Notes under the pieces: model-generated
Database searches by the model: none
What the model saw: the letters and a program-made list of their open reading frames with translations, nothing else
What the model was told of the DNA's origin: nothing
DNA from: Methanomicrobiales archaeon
GTDB lineage: Archaea > Halobacteriota > Methanomicrobia > Methanomicrobiales > Methanospirillaceae
NCBI GenBank assembly: GCA_026394715.1
Contig: JAPKXR010000187.1
Coordinates: forward strand, 1-40,834
DNA: 40,834 nucleotides
Direction of reading: 5' to 3'
Made by a program: the position numbers and the translations under genes
Shown here: positions 26,571 through 34,125 of the stretch, piece after piece
How positions within the stretch are numbered: position 1 is the first letter of the stretch
Layout of the letters: each line of letters begins with the position of its first letter

Positions 26571-27986
26571 ATGATCATGGGACTTGAACTTTTTACCTGC
26601 ATGATGAAAGAGGAGTGGCGCCTCCATTCCACCATGTTCGGGAGCCTGAGTTTTGCCCTGTTCCCGGTGTTAATTTTCGGGATTGTCTTCATGAGTTCAT
26701 TCCTCCTCCCCCTTTTCCGTGTAGTGCTTCCGGCAGGTGACCTGGGACTGATTACGATCGGGGTCTTCCTGCTCCTTGGGGTGATGGTCGGGGGCTTTGG
26801 ACTTCTCGGGAACGAAGTAATGAACCGGCGGTTCGGGCAGATGAGCCTGCTTGCCTATTCCGCAAGGAGCCTACCCCTTTCCGAGCGGTATATCTTTACC
26901 AATTTTGTCATAAAAGACATCGTCTACTACCTGTTCCTCTGGGTACTCCCGTTCGTCCTTGGGTTTGCTGTTGCGTCCCCGTTCATCGGTGTACCGCCGG
27001 TCTACCCGCTTCTCCTTTTTGCAAGCCTTACCATGTCGTTTCTTTTCGGGTTATCAGCGATATTTCTTCTCTCCACGGTGTATTCTCGCTCTAAAACCGC
27101 ACTTGCCATACTATTCACGGCTGTCCTGGTCATTGCAGGGTGGGCGTATCTTTCATATGGGGCCAGCCTCGCAGACCTCTTCCCTCCACTCCAGTTGCTC
27201 CGCAATGGTACATATCTTGCATTGTTTCTCTCCTGCATCCTCGTTGCCATCCCGTTTACGGTCTCAATCGCACTATTCACCCCGGAATACACGGGGACGT
27301 CCAAAAGGTTTTCAAACCTCCTCACCCCGCTTACGGGAAAATTATCGTTCTTTCCAACCCCACCCCTGGCGGCGAAGGACATAATTGACCTCTGGAGGAG
27401 CGGTGGTGGTGTCGGGCAGGTGCTTTTTTCGTTTCTCCTCCCGCTCGGACTGATCTGGTTCTTCCTGTCGGTGTTGAGGTCACTGGTCCCGGATTATGCA
27501 GTCCTGCTGGTATTCGCGGTGACCACCGGGATCATTTCGGCGACGATGTACACCTGGATCACCTCCTTTGACACCTTCAGCTCCTATGCCTGTCTGCCGG
27601 TCAGCGTTTCCACGCTCATCACGAGCAAGATTTGCACGTTTACCGTGCTTCAGCTGGTGCCCGCGGTGTTCATGGTGATCGTTACAATTATTACCGGCAT
27701 GGTACTGTACCTCATCCCCGCAATGGTCATCTGGGGTGCAGTTTCATTCTATGCACTCTCGGTCTCAATTTATCTGACCGGGCTTACACCGAACATCCTT
27801 GTCTATGATGTGAACGTGCTGCTCGCTTTCCTGGTCCTTATCGGAGTCCCGGTGATGGTCGTGATCGCACTTGCATTTATCAACCCATATTTTGGAGTCG
27901 CTGCACTTTTGCTTGGTATTCCAGCATTCGGGCTCGTCAGCAAAGGATATAAACGGTGGGAAGGGAAAGAGATGGCCTCATTTTAG
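26571..27986 (+). CDS. ABC-2 type permease, multi-pass membrane protein
   Basis: About 472 residues with roughly 10-12 hydrophobic segments and no soluble domain. The start chosen is the ATG at 26571 or 26577 (MIMGLELFTCMMKEEWRLH) because GGGGG lies just upstream; an ATG at 26553 in the same frame is less likely. The N-terminal KEEWRLH followed by a first membrane helix is typical of ABC-2 permeases. It follows the ABC ATPase gene and should be its membrane partner. The export substrate cannot be read from the sequence. Confidence 0.88.
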   Translation: MIMGLELFTCMMKEEWRLHSTMFGSLSFALFPVLIFGIVFMSSFLLPLFRVVLPAGDLGLITIGVFLLLGVMVGGFGLLGNEVMNRRFGQMSLLAYSARSLPLSERYIFTNFVIKDIVYYLFLWVLPFVLGFAVASPFIGVPPVYPLLLFASLTMSFLFGLSAIFLLSTVYSRSKTALAILFTAVLVIAGWAYLSYGASLADLFPPLQLLRNGTYLALFLSCILVAIPFTVSIALFTPEYTGTSKRFSNLLTPLTGKLSFFPTPPLAAKDIIDLWRSGGGVGQVLFSFLLPLGLIWFFLSVLRSLVPDYAVLLVFAVTTGIISATMYTWITSFDTFSSYACLPVSVSTLITSKICTFTVLQLVPAVFMVIVTIITGMVLYLIPAMVIWGAVSFYALSVSIYLTGLTPNILVYDVNVLLAFLVLIGVPVMVVIALAFINPYFGVAALLLGIPAFGLVSKGYKRWEGKEMASF

Positions 27987-28171
27987 GGCCTTGACCCCCC
28001 GTGTGTCGTTGTCTTTCGCGGCACAGGGAACCAATTCCAGGATCGTCCAGCCGAAAAAGTCCTTCCTGTTGTCCTATTGGGGGATCGTCGTGCACGATAC
28101 CGTGTACCCCCATCATCGTTCCCATCATCATTTGCCCGTTGTTGTCCCGTAGATGAACGGCATAACGAAGA

Positions 28172-28178
28172 TTTATAG
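28172..28178 (+). promoter_or_regulatory. TATA box for the CheY-like gene
   Basis: TTTATAG lies 27 nt before the ATG at 28205. With the usual 25-nt spacing the transcript would start only a few bases before the start codon. Confidence 0.45.
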
Positions 28179-28204
28179 TCTGTGAAGGCAGAATACTCGT
28201 TCAT

Positions 28205-28570
28205 ATGCCGCGGGTCCTTGTCATTGATGATGCTGAGTATGCAAGAGATATTCTAAAAAAAATACTTTTAAAAGGGGGTTATGAGATTGCGGGTGAGGCA
28301 GGCGATGGAGAAGAGGGGGTCAGGGAGTTTTCCAGGACGAACCCGGATATTGTTCTCCTGGATATGGTCATGCCGAAGCTGGATGGCATCGGGACCATCA
28401 GGGCAATTAAAAAGATTGACCCCGATGCAAAAATCATTGTGATATCTGCAGACGGACAGACGGCCCATATCGAGGAGGCCGTGAAGGCCGGCGCACTGAG
28501 TTACATCAATAAACCGTACCAGTGGAGCGTGGTCCTCAACGAGCTGGCACAGTTGACTGGTGGACCGTAA
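28205..28570 (+). CDS. Single-domain response regulator (CheY-like)
   Basis: 121 residues, one receiver domain with no output domain. Acidic pair D8-D9, phospho-acceptor D53 (IVLLDMVMPK), switch Ser near residue 80 (VISADGQ) and Lys-Pro near 103 (YINKPYQW). It may control a motor (CheY role) or relay phosphate between the multi-PAS kinases of this genome; no che genes are nearby. A TATA box lies upstream and a perfect hairpin just after the stop, so it is probably a single-gene transcript. Confidence 0.95.
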   Translation: MPRVLVIDDAEYARDILKKILLKGGYEIAGEAGDGEEGVREFSRTNPDIVLLDMVMPKLDGIGTIRAIKKIDPDAKIIVISADGQTAHIEEAVKAGALSYINKPYQWSVVLNELAQLTGGP

Positions 28571-28585
28571 TAACGGGAACCTGGC

Positions 28586-28616
28586 GATAAATCCCTTTAC
28601 CGGAAAGGGATTTATC
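28586..28616. terminator. Perfect 13-bp hairpin after the CheY-like gene
   Basis: GATAAATCCCTTT at 28586-28598 pairs exactly with AAAGGGATTTATC at 28604-28616 around a 5-nt loop (ACCGG). It starts 16 nt after the stop codon. No U-run follows, so it is not a classical intrinsic terminator; it may stabilise the 3' end or be processed. Confidence 0.6.
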
Positions 28617-28682
28617 CGGGTGGAATACCAATTTTGGCAGGAAGCCATTATTCCCTGATTATTCCGGATCTATGTGGGTGGC

Positions 28683-28710
28683 TACCTGTCGCCAGACGAA
28701 ATGGCAGGTA
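28683..28710. repeat. Imperfect hairpin upstream of the ThiC-like gene
   Basis: TACCTG-tcg-CCA pairs with TGGCAGGTA, giving nine base pairs with a 3-nt bulge and a 7-nt loop. It lies about 125 nt before the ThiC-like start. It does not show the conserved core of the TPP riboswitch. It could be leader structure or a 3' end signal. Nothing else was seen in 28617-28834. Confidence 0.4.
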
Positions 28711-28834
28711 TGATCTCCTTTGATATTTTGATACGTTCAGGCCTGTAGACCGCCGTATTTCCGGGTATTTTTTTATTCATTGGGGAAGGGATGGGAAAAG
28801 ACCAAACCCCCCTTGCCACACCAACCATTCTGAT

Positions 28835-30070
28835 ATGGTTCAGACCCAGGTCGAACTGGCGGCGGGGGGAGTCCTGACCCGCCAGGTGAAGGACGTGGCA
28901 ATGGCAGGGCACGTGCCGCCGGATGTACTCATGGGCCGGGTTGCCCGGGGGAGCGTCGTGATAATGACGAGAGGGGAGGTATCGGTGGGTATTGGTGAAG
29001 GTCTCAAAACGAAGGTCAACGTCAATCTCGGGACTTCTTCGGTACCATGTAATCCACATGAAGAAGAAAAAAGGCCATTATTGCAGGAAAATATGGTGCG
29101 GATACCATCAGTGACCTGTCGATGGGTGGCAGTATCACGGACATACGGAAAGCGATTTTTGAAAACTCCTGCCTTCCGATCACCACGGTCCCCCTGTACC
29201 AGGCATGTGCAGAACAGGGAATAAAAAAATTAACCACTGACCATATCCCTGATGCCGTCCGGATGCAGGCCGGGGAAGGCGTAAGCTCGTTTGTGTTTCA
29301 TTGCGTCTCAAACGAGATGCTTTCATTGCTCAAAACGAAACGGAGAATTCTTGAAGTTGTTTCCAAGGGTGGCTCGATCACCTGCGCGTACATGCTCAAA
29401 AACGAGGTTGAAAACCCATTTATCGAGAATTTTGATGAACTGCGGTCAATACTGAAACAACACGATATCGTCCTGTCTTTCGGGAATACGATGCGGAGCG
29501 GATGCATCCATGACATCCGTGACAAGGTCCAGGTAGCCGAGATGAAAAATAATGCTGAACTTGCGTCATATGCCCATGCATCGGGAGTCCAGGTAATAAT
29601 CGAAGGGAACGGTGATCATGTCAGGGCAGACCGGATCGCAGGGTATGTCAAATACCAAAAACGCCTGTCCCCGTCTCCGCTCTTTGTCGCGGGTCCCCTA
29701 CCGACCGATCTCGCGATGGGCCATGATCATATCGCCGGGTGCGTGGGCGCAAGTATCGCAAGCGGTGCGGGCGCTGATTATCTCTGTTATATCACCCCTG
29801 CAGAAACACCTGGGCCTTCCGGACCCGGAACAGGTCCGCAAAGGGCTGATTGCATTCAGGATTGCAGCCCATATCGGGGATAGCATCAAGTACGGCCTTT
29901 CAATGAAAGATGCCGAACTTGCTTCAAAGAGGGCGGAACTGGATTTCGAGGGGCAACTCTGCCACGCAATTGACCCGGAGAGGGCAGAAGAAATTGCGCA
30001 ACGAAGCGGGCCCTGTACGATGTGTGGGGAGTTTTGCGCCATTAAAATCATGAAAGATTATCATTCATAA
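28835..30070 (+). pseudogene. ThiC-family radical SAM enzyme, divergent, with two one-base frameshifts
   Basis: Joined across frames the product has about 411 residues, normal for archaeal ThiC. Seen are VGIGEGLKTKVNVNLGTSS, YGADTISDLSMGGSITDIR, SKGGSIT, HDIVLSFGNTMRSGC, GPLPTDLAMGHDHIAG, LCYITPAEHLGLP and the C-terminal cluster motif C-x2-C-x4-C (CTMCGEFC) that binds the [4Fe-4S] used with SAM. The canonical ThiC motif GDALRPG reads GNTMRSG here and EGPGH reads EGNGDH, so this is a paralogue rather than standard ThiC. ThiC makes HMP phosphate for thiamine; the paralogues BzaA/B/F make 5-hydroxybenzimidazole, the cobamide base of many methanogens. Breaks: one A too few in the A-run near 29070, and one A too many near 29805. 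It is first in the operon leading to coenzyme M genes. Confidence 0.8.
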
Positions 30071-30084
30071 CGCCCGGGTTTGCT

Positions 30085-30958
30085 ATGCACCCCTTTCCAT
30101 GTTCCCATGCAACGGACCGATGCAGCGGGAACTGCACCACACACCAGGGAGGAACTTGATACCCAAGGTTCTTATCAGGCAACTCATCAGTAATTACGGC
30201 AGCCACACTGCATAAATCCATAATCTTTCCAAAGGTGGCATCGCTGACTTCATGATGATCGAATTGTTGCCGGGCCACCCAGTGCGGGAAAAACAGCGGT
30301 AGTGCGGCAGATCCTGCGATCAGTGGCCGGCTCCCGGAACGTTGCCTACCTGAAAATCGATGTTGTCAGGGCATTTGAAGATGAGGAGCTGAGGGCAGAG
30401 TTTTCCATCCCTGCAAAATGTGTCTATTCCGGGGACCTCTGTCCGGATCACATGGGGATCATGATCCTCGCAGACTCCCTTGTCTGGGCAGAGCAGGAAA
30501 AGGCGGATATACTGATCATCGAACGTGCGGGACTGTGCCTCCGCTGTACCCCCTATACTACCCAGTCACTGGGTATTGTCGTATTATCCTCTGTCAGCGG
30601 GACCAATGCACCGCTCAAAATGGCCTGATGATTGCGCTTGCCAACATTGCGGTCGTGACAAAGACCGACCTTGTCTCGCAGGCTGAAAAAGAAGTCTTCC
30701 GGGAGAAGATCCGCACGGTTTCACCCAACGATTGATATTGTTGAGACCGATGCGATCCAGGGTACTGGTATGCGCTACCTGATGCAGGCGGTTACATCCA
30801 CTCCGGAAATCAACGATGCAAAGACAATAAAGCTCCGGGGAATATCCCCGCTGGGCGTCTGTACGATCTGTGCAGGAAAACAGGAGATTGGATGGCAGAA
30901 CCATTGCGGCGTCGTTCGGAAACTAAACAGTACAGAAGCCATCTTCCGGGGGGATTGA
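30085..30958 (+). pseudogene. HypB/UreG-like SIMIBI GTPase with cysteine motifs, frameshifted
   Basis: Rejoined pieces: a Cys-rich head (MHPFPCSHATDRCSGNC), PKVLIRQLISNYGSHTA, then the P-loop AGPPSAGKTAVVRQIL, AYLKIDVV, KCVYSGDLCPDH, IIERAGLCLRCTPYT, LMIALANIAVVTKTDLV with the guanine motif TKTD, and a tail CTICAGKQEIGWQNHCGVVRK. This is the HypB/UreG/CooC class of metal-insertion GTPases. The CxxC in the middle and the Cys-rich tail are not typical of HypB and suggest an Fe-S or metal site. Frame changes: near 30145, one stop near 30212, a missing A near 30260, a missing G near 30626 and an extra base near 30730. The start at 30085 is a reconstruction; a shorter form may start at 30252. It lies between the ThiC-like and Fe-S genes. 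Confidence 0.65.
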
Positions 30959-30961
30959 ACC

Positions 30962-31579
30962 ATGGTGTTTACTCCCCCGGACCGCAACTGCGGAGCTTGC
31001 GGTGTTTTTTTGTGCGATGAATTTTTACAACGGGTAAAAGAGGGCAAAAAGCAGGAGACGGACTGCATTTTTTATAGTAATCACGAATCGCGCTGTGAAC
31101 CGGATACCTTCATACACTCCCTCACCGATATCAGGGGAACCGCGTACGATTTTGTCATCGCCCCGTTTCACGGTGAAAAATCCGCACGTACAATGATCCT
31201 GCCCTTCCGGCCGGATCTTGTCGGGCGCTGGAATATCGTGCAGGGTGATCTGGTATCGGGCCGACCGATGGGCCAGGGATGCCCGGTCCCGCATTTCCTC
31301 GAAGTAATCCGGGCGAATCCTGTAACCGGTCTCCTGACCTGTCATGCGGTCGGTCCTCTTGTCGCACGGGACAGACCATGCCACCCGCTTGAAGCCTATC
31401 ACGTGATCAGGTTTGAAGGCAGGGCTGTAGAGATTATCAACGAACCCGCCATAGGGCACCGCATGAGTTTCCTCCCCTCCTTTTGCATGCTCCAGCTTGC
31501 CCATACGGGTGTGGTGAACCAGGTGATCCAGTCCGGTAACGACACGAATATCCGCGTGGAGGATATCAGGATAGTATGA
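30962..31579 (+). CDS. Fe-S (PF04060-type) protein of the coenzyme M-linked operon
   Basis: 205 residues. The N-terminal motif C10-x2-C13-x4-C18-x16-C35 (NCGACGVFLC then TDC) matches the Fe-S domain found in the CODH/ACS gamma subunit and related proteins, which binds one [4Fe-4S]. The remaining 165 residues are a beta-rich domain with LPFRPDLVGRW, IVQGDLVSGRPMGQGCPV and PVTGLLTCHAVGPL that I cannot name. It starts 3 nt after the GTPase stop and its own stop overlaps the DUF39 start (ATGA). It may pass electrons or a cluster to its neighbours; this is inferred from context. Confidence 0.8.
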   Translation: MVFTPPDRNCGACGVFLCDEFLQRVKEGKKQETDCIFYSNHESRCEPDTFIHSLTDIRGTAYDFVIAPFHGEKSARTMILPFRPDLVGRWNIVQGDLVSGRPMGQGCPVPHFLEVIRANPVTGLLTCHAVGPLVARDRPCHPLEAYHVIRFEGRAVEIINEPAIGHRMSFLPSFCMLQLAHTGVVNQVIQSGNDTNIRVEDIRIV

Positions 31580-32820
31580 AGACCACCGGTGGGATCAATG
31601 CAAAGATCCGAAACGGTACTGTGCTCGTCATGACTGCTGCAGAGCTCAAGCAGCACATCCGCAATGGGGATACGATAACCCCCGATGATGTTGATGTCGT
31701 AACGACCGGAACGTTTGGCGTGATGTCTGGTACCTATGCCGTGCTCAGCATCCCGGTTGCGAAAAAAAAGGCGTTTTTTAAAGCCGAACGGGTATGGCTC
31801 AATGGTGTCCCTGCGGTACCCGGCCCATGCCCGAACGAGAACCTTGGGCTCGTCGACCTGATCGTGTACGGGACAGCCCATGCGAACGCTTCGTATGGCG
31901 GGGGGCACCTGTTGCGGGACCTTGTCCAGGGAAATCCCGTTGACGTTGTCGTTAAAGCAGAACAAAAGACGTTCAACGCCTCGGTTACGCTTGAAGACCT
32001 GGAATTTGCACGCCTTATCACCACCCGGAGTGCTTTTAAAAATTATTCTGCGCTGGTAAACCCCCGATCCCGCCCGTTAAACTCGACGATCTTTTCCGTT
32101 ACACCGATGCAGGGGCGTTTTACGGAGGCAAGTGTCAGCGGGTGCGGGGAGATCAATCCCCTGGAAAATGATCCCGCTATGCGGGTTATCGGGCCGGGAA
32201 CACATATACTCGTCAATGGTGGCGAAGGATATGTGATGGGGACAGGTACCCGCAGTTCCGCCGGGCGCCCGAACCTCTCCTTTTTTGCCGACCTCAAAGG
32301 GATGGACCCTGATATGATGGGTGGTTTTATCACGTCCGCGGGGCCTGAATGTCTCGTGTCCTGCGCAGTACCGATCCCGGTCCTTGACAACGAGTCCCTT
32401 TCGGCCCTTTCGGTCCTTCATGAACAGGTCCCGCTGCCGGTTGCTGATGTTGCGGACCGGACTCCGCTGGCTGTAACAACCTATGGTGAAGTCTGGAACG
32501 GGACCGATCCGGTCATCAGGTTTGATCCATCGCTCTGTACCTCCTGTGAATCATGTGCTGCGGCGGCCCGGTGTCCAACAGGAGCAATAACTACCGGCCC
32601 GATTAACTATCACTACTGTGTCCATTGCGGGACCTGTACATTCACCTGCCCGGCCCATGCGTATCATGGCCGGCTTGGGTCACTGCCGATAAATCCCTCG
32701 CAGAAGGTCCCGGTCGTCCTTCGGCAGTCCAGCCTTACCCATGCAAAACGGCTGTGTGAACGGTTGAAGCATCAGATTATGAAGGGTGAATTTTTCCTGA
32801 CCGGCCCTTTTGGGGAATGA
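31576..32820 (+). CDS. DUF39 (COG1900) sulfur-incorporation protein with C-terminal 2x[4Fe-4S] ferredoxin
   Basis: 414 residues. Residues about 1-310 are DUF39: DVVTTGTFGVMSGTYA, GVPAVPGPCPNENLG, VDVVVKAEQKTFNA, NYSALVNPRS, SGCGEINPLENDP and GTGTRSSAGRPNLSFFADL. The C-terminus carries two cluster motifs, CTSCESCAAAARCP and CVHCGTCTFTCP. COG1900 proteins with a ferredoxin partner make homocysteine from aspartate semialdehyde and sulfide in methanogens. In this copy a Ser stands where, from memory, the homocysteine-forming group has a catalytic Cys (FG-x-M-C), so it may be another subgroup. Overlap with both neighbours (ATGA at each end) ties it to cysteate synthase and ComDE. That makes it a candidate for the last step to coenzyme M (sulfoacetaldehyde plus sulfide plus electrons). 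The family is certain; the reaction is inference. Confidence 0.88.
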   Translation: MKTTGGINAKIRNGTVLVMTAAELKQHIRNGDTITPDDVDVVTTGTFGVMSGTYAVLSIPVAKKKAFFKAERVWLNGVPAVPGPCPNENLGLVDLIVYGTAHANASYGGGHLLRDLVQGNPVDVVVKAEQKTFNASVTLEDLEFARLITTRSAFKNYSALVNPRSRPLNSTIFSVTPMQGRFTEASVSGCGEINPLENDPAMRVIGPGTHILVNGGEGYVMGTGTRSSAGRPNLSFFADLKGMDPDMMGGFITSAGPECLVSCAVPIPVLDNESLSALSVLHEQVPLPVADVADRTPLAVTTYGEVWNGTDPVIRFDPSLCTSCESCAAAARCPTGAITTGPINYHYCVHCGTCTFTCPAHAYHGRLGSLPINPSQKVPVVLRQSSLTHAKRLCERLKHQIMKGEFFLTGPFGE

Positions 32821-34125
32821 TTTCTATGGGAGATTACCAGATCCAGTGTACTGCGTGTGGGCGATTATACCCGGATACCGGCTCGAATGAATGCCCGGAC
32901 CGGCATGCCGCTCTCCAACGCACGGTCTATTCAGCACAGCGTCTGCCTTGTGCCGACCTAACGGGAATGATGAGGTTTTATGACTGGCTGCCTGTGCATA
33001 ACAGACCGGTCGTGACTGCAGGGCCGGTCACGTACAAAAGCGAGGTGTTTGCCCGGGAACTCGGGCTTTCCCACTTGTACGTTACGTTCAACGGGTTCTG
33101 GCCGGAGAAGGCAGCGGCCATCAAAACATGCTCATTCAAAGAATTAGAGGCAGTCCCGACCCTTGCCCGGGCAGCGGAAAAGAAGAGCGGGATCCTTGTC
33201 GTAGCCTCGGCAGGAAATACCGGCCGGGCATTTGCGCAGGTTGCGGCAGGTATGAATACGCCTGTCGTTGTTGTTGTCCCAAAAAAATCCCTGCCCCGCA
33301 TCTGGACAACCGTTCCTGCCGACACGGTACTCCTGATCACGGTCGAAGGGGACTACTCAGATGCCATCAGTATGAGTAATTACATTGCGGACCTCCCCCA
33401 TCTCACGGCGGAAGGCGGGGCGAAAAATTGTGCCCGGCGGGATGGGATGGGGACCGTGATGCTGGATGGGGCAACAACTATCGGCCGGATTCCGGATTAT
33501 TACGTGCAGGCTGTCGGTAGTGGGACCGGTGCGATTGCCGCATGGGAAGCAAGCCAGCGACTGGTCCGTGACGGACGGTTCGGCCATCACCTGCCCCGCA
33601 TGGTCTTGTCGCAGAACCACCCGTTTATACCGATGGCAAACGCGTGGAACGCGGGAAGAAGAGAAATTGATCCAATGACTGATATGGCGGATGCAACGCA
33701 GGCAATTTCCGAGGTCTATGCCGATGTCCTGACCAACCGCAACCCACCCTATGGCATTACGGGAGGATTATTTGATTGCCTCACCGAAACCGGCGGGGAG
33801 ATAGCTGCCGTACGTAATGATGAAGCACGACGGGCACAGACGTAATGATGAAGCACGACGGGCACAGGGCCACTTTGAAGAATGTGAGGGTATCGACCTT
33901 GACCCCGCCGCAGGGGTGACCGTTGGGTCCCTCATATCAGCAGTTCAGCAGGGACGGATTGATCCCAAAAAGAATGTGTTACTGAATATTACCGGCGGGG
34001 GCTATAAGCGGGTGCAGGAAATGTTCGATTGTATTCAGGTGCCTGTCGGCCTTGCAACCAACAATACGACCAACAAGGACGAGATTGCCAGATTCGTCAG
34101 TGACTGGGTGAACGCACATGCATGA
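32817..34125 (+). pseudogene. Cysteate synthase interrupted by a 28-bp tandem duplication
   Basis: Without the duplication the gene codes for 426 residues, the normal length. The fold is threonine-synthase-like and PLP-dependent: an N-terminal zinc ribbon (CTACG, then CPDRH), the PLP Lys in TCSFKE (K108), the substrate loop ASAGNTG, the phosphate loop QAVGSGTGAI, and in the C-terminal frame LLNITGGGYKR. The enzyme turns O-phosphoserine and sulfite into cysteate, which enters coenzyme M synthesis. An exact repeat of 33812-33839 at 33840-33867 shifts the frame, so the first frame stops at 33845 and the last 90 or so residues follow in another frame. GGGGAA at 32810 favours the ATG at 32826 as true start; the ATG at 32817 overlaps the DUF39 stop. 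The stop overlaps ComDE by 8 nt. Confidence 0.93.
33812..33867. repeat. Exact 28-bp tandem duplication
   Basis: Positions 33812-33839 and 33840-33867 are identical. The unit codes for RNDEARRAQ in the gene frame. As 28 is not a multiple of three, it breaks cysteate synthase; deleting either copy restores one continuous frame. Confidence 0.97.

Noticed and set aside
28080-28112. GGGGG/CCCCC stem with central CGTGCACG
   Set aside because: Only five outer pairs and mismatches inside; too weak to call a structured element.
28683-28710. Possible TPP riboswitch upstream of the ThiC-like gene
   Set aside because: The conserved CUGAGA and ACCUGAUCUGG-type cores are absent; only a simple hairpin is present.
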